Assembly: GCF_000209165.1 (NCBI RefSeq)
Contig: NC_009044.1
Coordinates: 62,001-126,000, forward strand
DNA length: 64,000 nucleotides
Direction: 5' to 3'
From: Scheffersomyces stipitis CBS 6054
Lineage: Eukaryota > Ascomycota > Pichiomycetes > Serinales > Debaryomycetaceae
This document shows positions 29,539-42,012 of the stretch, piece by piece. The notes beneath the pieces were generated by a model that saw only the letters and a list, made by a program, of their open reading frames with translations, did not search any database and was not told the origin of the DNA. The position numbers and the translations under genes were made by a program. Positions within the stretch are counted from its first letter, which is position 1. Each line of letters opens with the position of its first letter.

Positions 29539-30846
29539 CTAGTGAGCGGTCTTGGGAGCATTTGGCAAATCCTTCAAGGATTGTCTGATGGAGTCAACAC
29601 CCTTCAACAAGTCTTCTTCAGAGATCACCAAAGGTGGAGCCAATCTGATGATGTGGTCGTGGGTAGGCTTGGCCAACACTCCGTGGTCCTTCATAAGCAA
29701 ACACAAGTCCCAAGCAGATCTACCGTTAGTCTTGGTGTCGTCAATGACAATGGCACACAATAAACCCTTGCCTCTGACCTCAGAGATAACACCGTTGGAT
29801 TCAGTCTTCAATTCTTCCAACTTATTTCTCAAGAATTCACCCAAATTGTTAGCTCTTTCAACCAAGTTTTCTTCTCTGACAACTTCCAACGCAGCAATGG
29901 CTACTCTGCAAGCCAATGGGTTACCACCGTAAGTGGATCCGTGCGAACCTGGTTCTAAGGTCAACATGATTTCCTTGGACGACAAAACAGCAGAAACTGG
30001 GAAAATACCTCCAGAGATAGCCTTACCCAATAAAACGATGTCGGGCTTGACGTTTTTAGAATGTTCGTAGCACAACATTTTACCGGTTCTGGCGATACCA
30101 GTCTGGATTTCATCACAGATCAACAAGACGTTGTGTTTCTTACACAATTCCTGTACTCTGGTTAAGTATCCTTCAGGAGGAACAACAATACCTGCTTCAC
30201 CTTGGATTGGTTCCAACAAAATGGCAGCGATCTTGTCGCCGGCGTTAGCGAAAGCCTTCTCCACGTCTTCAATTACACCATATCTCAACAAAGTGCCAGC
30301 TGGCTCACCAGGAATCTGAGGACCAACACCACTCAAGTATGGGCCGAAGTTGGCGGTGGCTTCTGGATCGGTAGACATGGAAATAACTCCCAAAGTTCTA
30401 CCATGGAAGTTGTTCACAGCAGACAATATGATGGCTTCGCCTTCGGGAATGCCTTTCTTGACGTAACCCCATCTTCTGGCCAACTTCAAGCCGGTCTCGA
30501 CAGCTTCAGCACCGGTGTTCATTGGCAAGACCATCTCGTAGTTGAAGTATTCAGTGACGTATTTGGCATAAACACCAAAGACGTCAGAAGAAAAGGCTCT
30601 GGAGCACAAAGTCAATTTCGAGGCCTGATCAACAAGAGCAGCAACGATCTTTGGATGGCAATGGCCCTGGTTCACAGCAGAGTATGCAGAAAGAAAGTCC
30701 AAGTACTCCTTTCCTTCTGGATCCCAAACATGGGCACCTTCAGCCTTGGTAAAGACCACAGGCAATGGGTGGTAGTTGTGGGCCGAGTATTGAGTCTCGT
30801 AGTCTCTGGCAGTAGCCGAGGAGATGTTGAATTCTGGAGCAGACAT
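29539..30846 (-). CDS. CAR2: Ornithine aminotransferase Car2
   Basis: A 435-residue class III PLP-dependent aminotransferase. Typical motifs are [20 protein letters not shown] at the N-terminus, [43 protein letters not shown] and LLGKAISGG with the PLP lysine, then [10 protein letters not shown]. It converts ornithine and 2-oxoglutarate to glutamate semialdehyde, which cyclises to P5C; PRO3 at 43 kb makes proline from P5C. S. cerevisiae Car2 has 424 residues. No targeting signal, so cytosolic. The upstream region holds a TATATA at 31122-31127 and a 7-bp inverted repeat at 31179-31201 that may be regulatory. Codon use is strongly biased, and a 221-codon antisense ORF is a by-product. Confidence 0.95.
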   Translation of the reverse strand: MSAPEFNISSATARDYETQYSAHNYHPLPVVFTKAEGAHVWDPEGKEYLDFLSAYSAVNQGHCHPKIVAALVDQASKLTLCSRAFSSDVFGVYAKYVTEYFNYEMVLPMNTGAEAVETGLKLARRWGYVKKGIPEGEAIILSAVNNFHGRTLGVISMSTDPEATANFGPYLSGVGPQIPGEPAGTLLRYGVIEDVEKAFANAGDKIAAILLEPIQGEAGIVVPPEGYLTRVQELCKKHNVLLICDEIQTGIARTGKMLCYEHSKNVKPDIVLLGKAISGGIFPVSAVLSSKEIMLTLEPGSHGSTYGGNPLACRVAIAALEVVREENLVERANNLGEFLRNKLEELKTESNGVISEVRGKGLLCAIVIDDTKTNGRSAWDLCLLMKDHGVLAKPTHDHIIRLAPPLVISEEDLLKGVDSIRQSLKDLPNAPKTAH

Positions 30847-31951
30847 ATTAAGCGATTAAGGAGGTGAATTGATGTGGTAAATTCACTTTTGAATTAAGAT
30901 TTGAATATTTGAAAAAGTGAAAAATCTCGAAACTTGGAAATTTCAGTGCAATTAAGATAACCGAAATGTGGGGGATATCGTTCTCAACAGCAGTAGCGTC
31001 AATTAGTGTATTACAAAAGACAACAGAGTTGAAAAAATAGAACTGATAGTACTGAGTTGGTTATTTCTTGTTACAAGATCAAGACGTCGAGATCGTAGAA
31101 TTCTGGGGATTCCACCCGCCTTATATACCTCTGTTCATCGGTGTCTATTGCCTATAGGTGTTCACCGCGATTGGATGCGCTTCGCTATCGGAATGCGAAG
31201 CCGACTCACATCACGTCTAGAATATCTATGGGAAGGTGACAGAGAGATCACGTGATTAGAAGTTCACGGCTCTTGACCTTGATGGATGGACAATAGTCTA
31301 TCGTGGGGCATTGGTAGACACTGCAGCGCTCGATAAATGGCTGAGAAAGGTGGGGATGGTTGAGAGGTCAGGTTGAAAATTTTGCTAATCAATTGATGAG
31401 CCAAATGAGAGTTTTACTTCTTCAAAACTCCATTTCTTCAAGAATATTGAAAATAGTTGTATGAAAGTTGGATCTTCAAACTGGTTTACTTTTCTTTTCT
31501 ATAAATCGAATATTGAGATTTGTTTCCTTCGTCTGCATCCAGCTCCAGTCGCTCGGTTCCTCTTCGACTGCCACATTGTACATTCATCGTTTCTCTAACC
31601 AGTTTCTGGTGCCAAAATTCTTCCATCCAATCGCTATGTCTATATGCCGTCTACTCCAGCCCACTTCCCCTTTTCGAACAAATCAACATTCCTCGGTCGT
31701 GTGCTGGCAAAGGAGCATTCTATATCTATCAAAATCAGTTCAAAATGGTTCAAATTCACAAAAGACTCATCTTCTTCACTGGGTTAGTCAAGCCTATAAA
31801 AGCAATTAATTTTAGATAGCTTGGTCAAGACGTGTAGCATCCATTCGTCAAGGCAATTTTCGCATAACATTAAAGGATCAAATATTTACTTGCACTGCTA
31901 CTTAAGCTTCTTTCTATTTGAATACTATCCATCACATCACCAATTAAAATC
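30847..31951. other. Divergent region CAR2 / DIF1-like
   Basis: 1.1 kb. The CAR2 side has TATATA at 31122, the inverted repeat at 31179-31201 and CACGTG at 31249-31254. The DIF1-like side has a TATAAAA at 31795-31801 and long CT-rich stretches (31500-31700). Small ORFs there (for example 31520-31819) show no domain. Confidence 0.55.
31179..31201. promoter_or_regulatory. Inverted repeat GCTTCGC-N9-GCGAAGC upstream of CAR2
   Basis: Perfect 7-bp arms at 31179-31185 and 31195-31201. A CGG (31189-31191) and CCG (31201-31203) triplet pair with N9 spacing overlaps it, the layout of zinc-cluster factor sites. The factor is not known. Confidence 0.35.
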
Positions 31952-32395
31952 ATGGAGACGAAAAGACAAATGCAGCACGCGATTGCTGCAGAAAATGATA
32001 ATCCTGATATCGCAAAATTGGCCACCATTGGAATGAGGATCCGTCAGGCTGTGTCACAGGGATATCAAACATCCAGTAACGTCTATGACGGTACAGCATC
32101 TTATAATAACGCAAACAATTTTAGTCAATACGATTCCAGAAGAGTGCCGTTACCGGGAAATTTGCAACAGCCACCTTCTTTGACCAACATGGGGTCGACG
32201 TACCAATCTTCGGCAGGCTCGAGCTTGGCCGAATGGGATAGTAAATATGATATCCAGAACGCACCTTTACAGACTTTAGAACGTGACAGTAGCAAGTTGA
32301 AGAGAAAGCACGACGATGAGAATGTTCAGATCCACAGCAACTTGAGCGAGTATGAAAATAAGTATGGATCGCTCAGTTTCAACGAAACCTTTTAA
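31952..32395 (+). CDS. DIF1: Dif1/Sml1-type ribonucleotide reductase regulator
   Basis: 147 residues, largely unstructured. Residues 27-38 (GMRIRQAVSQGY) match the Hug domain of Dif1, which binds the small subunits (Rnr2/Rnr4) for nuclear import. Residues 63-80 (RRVPLPGNLQQPPSLTNM) and SSLAEWD at 90-96 match the Sml domain shared by Sml1 and Dif1; in Sml1 this region inhibits the large subunit. The C-terminus (residues 110-147) is an extension containing the basic KLKRKH. S. cerevisiae splits these roles between SML1 and DIF1; here both elements lie in one protein, as in Dif1 itself. Regulation by Mec1/Dun1-type phosphorylation is plausible for the Ser-rich linker but is inference. Starts at ATG 31952. 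Confidence 0.8.
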   Translation: METKRQMQHAIAAENDNPDIAKLATIGMRIRQAVSQGYQTSSNVYDGTASYNNANNFSQYDSRRVPLPGNLQQPPSLTNMGSTYQSSAGSSLAEWDSKYDIQNAPLQTLERDSSKLKRKHDDENVQIHSNLSEYENKYGSLSFNETF

Positions 32396-33158
32396 ACTAA
32401 AAATGAGGAGAGGGTAGGGTTCAATTCTGTAGTAGGCTGCTTCAGCGATTCTGCTCATAGTGATTCGTAACTTCGTGGAAACATACTGAATGAATCTGTG
32501 TGTTTAAGGAAGACAGAACCGCATAATTTTTGTATTGTATTATTTAGATTGTTTTAGTTGATATGGGATATATCGCATGCTTTTAGATTTAACGTTGGTT
32601 CCTTAAATGTAGTGTAGAATTCAGTCAAGCAAAGATCTATAGCTGAACAGTTTTTCAGTACTTCGTGTCAAATTCGTAATATAATTAACTAGTAGTCTTT
32701 ATAACTTGTTCATACTCTCATAGATATCTTCAAATTAAACCTTATAATGCATTTCTTTGATTAACGGTAATCGTATATTCACTGCATGAATCTCGTTTCT
32801 ACAAATTTTACCTCAAATATGGGCTTTTTCGGCTTATTCTCCTGCTATTGGCCGATCTAGGCATCATAGTATCCTGTGTCCATTATTCTCCCCGTATATC
32901 TGCTGGGTCCCTCTAGATCGGTATTCTGATCCGAGTTTCCCATCCTATCTGAGATCTGCATCCCGTCCGTACTATATGCACTCCAGTAAAACAACATAGT
33001 GAAATTCTACAACTTGTGAATATTTAAATATAGACTACTTCATTTCTCTATTATTTTACACATTTGAACACTATACCTTTGCTATTTTTCGTCGCAAATA
33101 AGTCTCAGGTAGTTGTACTCATTCGCTACTAACTACCGAAGTCTGCATTTGTTTCAGC
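32396..33158. other. Intergenic upstream of ECM7-like gene
   Basis: AT-rich, no ORF of note. Directly before the next ATG lies TACTAAC (33127-33133) and TTTCAG (ending 33157), which looks like the 3' end of an intron; see findings. Confidence 0.55.
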
Positions 33159-35081
33159 ATGCTCTCCTGGAGAAACCTACGATATCACATCTTGACTCCG
33201 TTCAAGAACTTAACGGTACAAGAAAGAATCCTTCAGACGCTCAGACTTTTTGCTGCTTGCTCCACTATTGCATACACGATAGCTCTTTTAGGTGCTCCAT
33301 TTTTGAGTAACAAGATATACTTGAGCAGAATTGACTGTGCCCATCTAGATGTAGCGTATGGGTTGTATAAATCTTTGCGAAACTCAGTGACTGTGTCTCC
33401 TGAAGTGTTTGAGGAATCGGGTGCTGCCGCATTCCCCGTGGATTCTACACTTACCAATTCAGAGATCACGTTGTTATCGCAGTATGCTGAAAGTCAAGTG
33501 GCCAGTGCTCCACAGTTCATCGTTACTTCGCTCTGGAGCTGGTGCTATGGCAATTATGATTCGACTCAGTATTACAACAAGTATGGTGAGATGAAAGTTA
33601 AGAAACACAACGTTGTTATGGTGTGTTCAGACATTCCCACTGAGTATGTGTTCAATTACCGTGAAGAATTGCAACAAATCGGTCTATCCAGCATCTTGGC
33701 TTATGCTTACCAAAGCGCAAACTATGAAGACGAGCACTACACTGACGTTGTTAAACTACGTCATCACAGATACAACTTGGTAGCTGCAGCGTTGACATTT
33801 TGTGGTGCCTCCCAGCTTATTTTGTTGATTCTCATGGTTATAATGTACCAGACGAGAGGTAAGGAAAAGGACTTGTCCAAACATCCGCAGATCTTGAACC
33901 ATTTGGTAGCATTAACCTCCGTAGCTTCTTGCATCAGTGTATGTGTAGGTACCGGGATCATATTCACTATGTTGAAACAGATACAAAGCGAAATAGCAGA
34001 AAATCTAGGTGACTTTGGAGTGACTTTCCATTTGGGAAAAGCCTGGTTTGCTCTTCTCTGGTTGTGCACATCCTTCTCTGTCGTGTCTATGCTCTTGTGG
34101 GTATTGCCTTTATGGTGTGCCAATCCCACTGACGACTACGAAGAGGACCTCGAGGTGGATTTCGTATACCATGGTGCTGAAAGAACAGTACATCCTCGTA
34201 AGAGTCGTATGATGTTCAAGAAACCATCTATGAACGAGCTTACAAAGGAGCTTTCTGAGTCTCCTGTAGACGACGTTAGGGTCGAAAATAGGGATGAAAT
34301 CAAGGAGTTAAAACAGGCGAAATCTAGACGTAGTTTGTATGACGGGAAACTCAACTTCATGGTAAGAATGGGCTCTAAGAAGTCGAATAATCTGGAAGGC
34401 CGGGGCTTGATGAGTGACAACGAAGCAAACGAAAACAGTTCGTCAGATGAGAATGATGCAGCCAAGGATTTATATTCGTCATCGCAGAGGTTGAATCAGC
34501 TTTTCCAAACAGGCATACAGTTGGATTACATCGACAAGAAGGAGGAAGAGTTAAGAAAACTCGGCGAATCGATCTCGACGAATCACCCAGTTCGTAGGAC
34601 AAAGTCGCGGGTGAAAAGAAATCAAGATGATCAAGAGGTGCCGCAAGATCAAGCAAAGGACCTTCTCTATAACGATGTCAGTATTCAGCAGTATTCCAAT
34701 TATCCAACAAATGATTTCCTTCATTATAGAGAGGAAACATACGATGGATACAAGGAAGGTGAAACAATCTTGTCCCGAAAAGGAACCTCTCTTTCTAGAA
34801 ACAAGATGAGTTCGTCTAACTTAACTGATAGTCAGATGAACACAGAATCGAGTCGCACGACTAACACGGATATGAATTCACCGACCGCTGGCAATGAAGC
34901 ACAGTTCTACCAAGTTCTTGATTCCAATCCATTGAGTCATCATCCATTGCAAGCAAGAAAGTTGCAGAATCCAAAAGCACAGCTAAATGTTAATGAGAAC
35001 AGGTTGTCAACGGCAGGTTCTTTCTTGAACGATGACGAACTTCAGTATCTTGATAGCAACAATTTTATAGGGAAATATTAG
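33159..35081 (+). CDS. ECM7: Ecm7-like claudin-superfamily membrane protein
   Basis: 640 residues. TM1 is near residues 28-50. An ectodomain of about 160 residues contains the claudin-type W-x2-W-C...C pattern (SLWSWCYGNYD ... VVMVCSD). Three further TMs lie near 207-230, 248-272 and 290-318. A long hydrophilic cytosolic tail (320-640) is rich in Ser, Asn and charged residues. S. cerevisiae Ecm7 (PMP-22/EMP/claudin superfamily) and C. albicans ECM7 have this topology and act with the Cch1-Mid1 high-affinity calcium influx system. The assignment rests on topology and the ectodomain motif, so a different Sur7-type relative is possible. An intron-like acceptor sits immediately 5' of the ATG. It and RCH1 would both be calcium-related. 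Confidence 0.62.
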   Translation: MLSWRNLRYHILTPFKNLTVQERILQTLRLFAACSTIAYTIALLGAPFLSNKIYLSRIDCAHLDVAYGLYKSLRNSVTVSPEVFEESGAAAFPVDSTLTNSEITLLSQYAESQVASAPQFIVTSLWSWCYGNYDSTQYYNKYGEMKVKKHNVVMVCSDIPTEYVFNYREELQQIGLSSILAYAYQSANYEDEHYTDVVKLRHHRYNLVAAALTFCGASQLILLILMVIMYQTRGKEKDLSKHPQILNHLVALTSVASCISVCVGTGIIFTMLKQIQSEIAENLGDFGVTFHLGKAWFALLWLCTSFSVVSMLLWVLPLWCANPTDDYEEDLEVDFVYHGAERTVHPRKSRMMFKKPSMNELTKELSESPVDDVRVENRDEIKELKQAKSRRSLYDGKLNFMVRMGSKKSNNLEGRGLMSDNEANENSSSDENDAAKDLYSSSQRLNQLFQTGIQLDYIDKKEEELRKLGESISTNHPVRRTKSRVKRNQDDQEVPQDQAKDLLYNDVSIQQYSNYPTNDFLHYREETYDGYKEGETILSRKGTSLSRNKMSSSNLTDSQMNTESSRTTNTDMNSPTAGNEAQFYQVLDSNPLSHHPLQARKLQNPKAQLNVNENRLSTAGSFLNDDELQYLDSNNFIGKY

Positions 35082-35267
35082 TAGGGACATTATTTACGGG
35101 ACATTAGAAATGGACATTAGAAATACACAAATCAGACATTCACACAAGAAAAAATGGGTGCAAATTTCTGAATTATTTTTCGCAGCCAAAAATTGAACCA
35201 ATTTTTGTTCAGCGGCATTAGACACTCAGAAGGCATTCAACAATTACCAACAATCAGTAAAGTAAAG

Positions 35268-36392
35268 ATGTCGAGCTCCATTGAAAAGAACTCAGAAGCT
35301 GACACGTATGAGATGCAAACCTTGAAGATTCTGGAGGACTCACAAACTTTAGATGAAGCTCTCCAAGATCAGCATAACGATGACTTGGAAACTGGAGGTA
35401 GCCCGTTTGAGGATACACAGGAATCACGAAAACAAAAACTGGGATCAAGGAAAATAGAGTACTCTGTGTTTTTGAACTTCTTTTTCTATTTGATTGTGCT
35501 TGGAGGTTTGTGGTTTCTCATTGGCCAAAATTCAACATTACGATGTATGGCGAACGGTAATTGCGAACCGTTATTTACCCTTCGAATTCTCGACTCTCCA
35601 AAAGGAGCTAATCAGATGCTTTCTGGAATCAGAGAAGGACTTAGAATGTTGTCATATGTTGCAATTGATTTGGGGGTCAACAACAATCTACTTAACAATA
35701 AGAATCTCAACTATGATCATGTCATCGACACTTTATCCAATAGCAACAACATCTTCAAGTTCGGATATAATGGCTATTGTCGGTATGACTCGGCTACCAA
35801 GGAACAGATATGTTCCAAGTGTAATGGACTCGATATCTTTTCATGTCTTGTCAAGGATATTGGTATCCAGTTGGGTAAGGTTTCCAACTCGAATAGCCCG
35901 GACTTGATAGGTGAAAGCCTTTGTACGGTTTATCATGAATCAATGTCGAGCATGTTGCTATTATACGAATTTGGAAAGGCTAAGAGACCAGGTTACGAGA
36001 ACATCGACTTGAACAAGTTAGCAATGGTGCAACAGCTTGATAAGTTGAACGGTTTGGGCAAAGTAATCATCCATTTCAACTTCGCTCAACAGGTAGCATC
36101 GTCGGTGTTGTTGGCGACGCTAGGAATGACATTTGTATATTATCTTATCACCAAGGAGATCTTGATGACTAGACCCATCAGATACCTTCATTTATTGTTT
36201 GTGATTATTCAATCGACTCTACTCTTATTACTTCAAATCTACTTCCAGGTGCTAGCCAGTAGGTTTGAAGAGTTGAAAAGTGCAGTAATGGACAGAGGAT
36301 ACGGGCTTTATCTCTACTTCGTCTACATATCCATCGCCATTCTGACAGAGTTCTTTGTTAGATGGCTTGAGAATTTTGCTACGAGACATTAG
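35268..36392 (+). CDS. Four-TM Sur7/claudin-like membrane protein, unassigned
   Basis: 374 residues from ATG 35268. The frame is open upstream but its first possible start is a TTG at 35193. The N-terminal cytosolic stretch of about 65 residues is acidic. TM1 is near 65-87. The ectodomain has a cysteine pattern (GYNGYCRYD ... QICSKCNGL) like the GYC..CS signature of Sur7/PalI/Fig1-type proteins. TM2 (SSVLLATLGMTFVYYLI), TM3 and TM4 fill the C-terminal 90 residues. It follows the ECM7-like gene on the same strand, 186 nt downstream. Function not recognised; a plasma-membrane or fusion/eisosome role is only a family-based guess. Confidence 0.65.
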   Translation: MSSSIEKNSEADTYEMQTLKILEDSQTLDEALQDQHNDDLETGGSPFEDTQESRKQKLGSRKIEYSVFLNFFFYLIVLGGLWFLIGQNSTLRCMANGNCEPLFTLRILDSPKGANQMLSGIREGLRMLSYVAIDLGVNNNLLNNKNLNYDHVIDTLSNSNNIFKFGYNGYCRYDSATKEQICSKCNGLDIFSCLVKDIGIQLGKVSNSNSPDLIGESLCTVYHESMSSMLLLYEFGKAKRPGYENIDLNKLAMVQQLDKLNGLGKVIIHFNFAQQVASSVLLATLGMTFVYYLITKEILMTRPIRYLHLLFVIIQSTLLLLLQIYFQVLASRFEELKSAVMDRGYGLYLYFVYISIAILTEFFVRWLENFATRH

Positions 36393-36468
36393 TTAAAACA
36401 CGAGACAGTTCTATAGATAAACGAGTTTTCTACAAAGTTAAATATACAGAAGTGAAAGGAAATGCCAT

Positions 36469-38993
<2,525 letters not shown>

Positions 38994-39920
38994 ATGCAAT
39001 GCAAGGGAACTACGCTCAAGGGTCAGAGGTGCAAGATCCAAACGGAGTCCGGCTACTGTCGTTACCATGCTAACCAATCCGAGCGAGGGTTGAAGTCAGA
39101 AGTGCCAAAGCCCGATAGCCCCACCTCCGGCTACATCTACATCTACACCATGAGCGAACTCCTCAACAGTCGAAAACTGTGGCTTCAGACTCGAAACTTG
39201 CCCAACACGAAGCCAAGTCACAAGCACAAATGGAAGGACTTTGATGCTGGAAAGTCGCCATACATGTTGGTGAAAGTTGGAATGACACTGGGCACCGTGG
39301 CTCGGAGGTTGGCCCAGTGGCAGAACCAATGCCATCATGACATCACTGTGTTAGGGCCAGCAACTGAGGAGATTGTGGAGTTGAAATTGTTGAAACTGGG
39401 AAATCTAAATTCCAATTCTGTTGATTCCGGCGATCGGGCCAGAAAGGCTCGGGTCGGCTCACAAGATTCGAATGCTCTTGTTGCGCTTTTCAAGAAACTT
39501 CAACTCTCTACTACTAACAAATCTACTACGAAATCTGCGACAATTAAAAGTAAACCAGCTGGCAATTCCAGTACTATTTTGGCTGCACTGTCGGCTACTG
39601 CTACTACTAGTAAGTCGGCGGCTATAGCTAGTAGATTCAACTCTCCGAAGCCATACTCCACATTCAGAAACAACGGGTTTTTCTGTGGCCGCAACCTCAA
39701 ATCGGCAGAGCTGGAGATCCACCGCCTCCTTAGAGCCAAGTATGGCAACGGTGATATTCTCTGCACCGGATGTGCTACTCCTGACAGCAGGAAACCAAAC
39801 AAAGACGTTCCCTTCAGATCGGAATACAACATTCATGTCGAATGGTTTTTAGTACCCAAATCGGACCTCGAGTATGTCTATCTGGTGATCAACTCAGTGT
39901 GTTTGAAGAATAGAATATAA
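38994..39920 (+). CDS. T5orf172/DUF1766 (GIY-YIG-like) protein with N-terminal zinc motif
   Basis: 308 residues. The N-terminus has a CxH-type knuckle: C3, C13, C22, H25 (CKGTTLKGQRC ... YCRYH). A GIY-YIG-like core follows: GYIYIYTM at 46-53, then VKVGMT at 93-98 with the following ARRLAQW helix, and a late SAELEIHRLLRAKYG segment. This is the layout of fungal DUF1766/T5orf172 proteins such as S. pombe Mug113, related to GIY-YIG nucleases. The core is split by a Ser/Thr/Ala-rich insert of about 80 residues (about 145-225). Whether it is an active nuclease cannot be told. Starts at ATG 38994, about 50 nt after a TATAAA. Confidence 0.72.
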   Translation: MQCKGTTLKGQRCKIQTESGYCRYHANQSERGLKSEVPKPDSPTSGYIYIYTMSELLNSRKLWLQTRNLPNTKPSHKHKWKDFDAGKSPYMLVKVGMTLGTVARRLAQWQNQCHHDITVLGPATEEIVELKLLKLGNLNSNSVDSGDRARKARVGSQDSNALVALFKKLQLSTTNKSTTKSATIKSKPAGNSSTILAALSATATTSKSAAIASRFNSPKPYSTFRNNGFFCGRNLKSAELEIHRLLRAKYGNGDILCTGCATPDSRKPNKDVPFRSEYNIHVEWFLVPKSDLEYVYLVINSVCLKNRI

Positions 39921-40185
39921 AGAACATAAATGTCAGAACACCATAGATAAAAGTAATAGAAATAATAGACTTACAACCTAGGAATCGAGTTGCAACCAAT
40001 AAATAAGCTGCTAGTGAAGATTAGTGGCAACAGGAATATCTCACTAAGACTCCAATGATTCAAATGATCCGCTAAAGAATACATGTTAATTAACCATTAA
40101 CTACAATTTACATACAACTCTTGAACAAACTTTTATTCTTACTGTACTAATACAAGGCACCTACTACAAAACACTAATGACCCGA

Positions 40186-42012
40186 TTAGGTGTTCATGTA
40201 AGTGGATGGGTCAACACCTTCTTCTGGGAACTCGGTGATTTTAACATCGAATCTGGATTGAATCTTTTCCAAAACCTCTTCGTCTTCCTTGGATCCCACC
40301 AAAGAAATGGCCAAACCCTTAGTACCAAATCTACCGGCTCTACCTACTCTGTGCAAGTACTGGTCGGCTTCGTTTGGCAAGTCATAGTTGATGGCCAAGT
40401 TGATTCTTTCGATATCAATACCTCTACCGAAAACGTCGGTGGAAACACAGATACGCTTGTTGAATTCCTTGAAAGATCTGTATCTCTCAATTCTTTCTTC
40501 TTGAGGCAAACCAGAGTGGACAGCAATAGATGGGAAGTTACAACTACACAACAACTTGTTCAACTCGTTGGCTCTCTGAGTAGACTTCACAAAAATGATG
40601 ACCTGGTTGAATTCTAATGAGTCCAACAAGTCAGACAACTTTCTGTTCTTTTCTTTCTCTTCCAACTTGATGTAGTACTGTTGCAAGCCGTGCAAAGTCA
40701 ACTTGGCTTCGTCGTCGACGTAGATTTCCAAGGGGTTTTGCATGAACTTCTTGCAGACGGGACGGATTTCCTGCGACAAAGTAGCCGAGAACATCATCAC
40801 TTGCTTCTGGTGAGGAGTAGCACGGAAAATGTCCTGGACGTCTCTTCTCATGTCGATGGATTCCAAGACCTTGTCACATTCATCGATAACAAAAGACTTG
40901 ACGTTGGACAAACGGATAGCCTTTTCGTTAACCAAAGCATGTAATCTACCTGGTGTAGCAACTACAATGTGAGGACATGTATCCTTGCTCTTCAACTTTT
41001 CGATGTCTCTCTTGATTGGAGTACCACCATAAAAGACCTCGGTCTTAACGTCTGGCATATACTTGGAAAATCTGGCGTATTCGTTACGGATCTGGTAGGC
41101 CAATTCTCTGGTGTGACAGATAACCAAGGTGGAAATTTCACCTGGAACTGGGTCTAACTGTTGTAAGGTAGACAAGACGAACACGGCCGTCTTACCCAAA
41201 CCAGACTTAGCCTGGCACAAAACGTCAGTACCCAAAATGGATTGTGGAATACAGACTTGTTGGACTAGATGAGGTTAGTTAGTGAAGAAGAGAGGCAAAA
41301 TAATGACGACAAAAGATTGACTGTGATGCGGTTTGTGGACATAATGATCAAACATCTAGACCTTTACCAGAATTTAGTGAAATTATGGTATGATATCATT
41401 GACATCTAGGTCTCTATAGAAGATATCGACGCTCATATTATCGTGGTATCTATAAGTGATTTGCTGGGATACAGCAATCAATTTCATATTGACAATAGTG
41501 AAGACCACCATGAGTATTGTGATAATAACTAATGTATCATTATCCCAAAAACAATTTCAATCATGTATAGAATCTTGAAAACTTTCGAACTTCTGAAACT
41601 TCAAGAGTAATAAACAAACTTTGAAGATATGGAATTTGTCTTTCGTGCCATATCTATAATGATCCAATTGGTAATATGCTGGGATTATTCATTAAGAACA
41701 GAACATGTCGGTGAACGCGGTGTTGATACTTATGATGCTGAATCGCCAGGTTTTCTTCTGTCATCATGTGATGTTCTAAGTATACGAACCTTCTGAAGGG
41801 TGTTCAAAACCACAGTCTCCAATGGCTCTCAACAATTCTGGCTTCAACAAGAAGTCTCTGAACCCGGTGGCATGGATTCCAACGTAGGATCCCTTCTTGT
41901 CAGCTTCCTTATCAGTGGCAGAATCTGCGCCAGCCACTTCGGTGGTGGTTGGAACGGCGATTTCTTCAGAGTCGGAGTAATCCAACAATTCTTCTTGTCC
42001 TTCGTGCGACAT
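40186..42012 (-). CDS. SUB2: DEAD-box RNA helicase Sub2 (UAP56), two exons
   Basis: Exon 1 is 42012-41790 and exon 2 is 41264-40186, giving 433 residues (S. cerevisiae 446). Exon 1 encodes [17 protein letters not shown] through CGFEHPSE; exon 2 continues [17 protein letters not shown]. Helicase motifs: Q-motif region, AKSGLGKTA (motif I), TPGR, DECD (motif II, diagnostic of Sub2/UAP56), SAT (III), [17 protein letters not shown] (VI). It acts in spliceosome assembly and in mRNA export within TREX. The 525-nt intron ends with CTAAC and TAG, but the donor that keeps the conserved reading is GTTCGT, not GTATGT. Divergent from the mitochondrial gene at 42317 by 304 nt. Confidence 0.92.

Noticed and set aside
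30202..30867. 221-codon plus-strand ORF opposite CAR2
   Set aside because: Antisense shadow of a biased gene; no motif.
41690..41780. Possible C/D-box snoRNA in the SUB2 intron (ATGATGA box C, GAACAT/ATGTTC stem)
   Set aside because: Box D would be CCGA rather than CTGA, and the element starts only about 10 nt after the donor; too weak to call.
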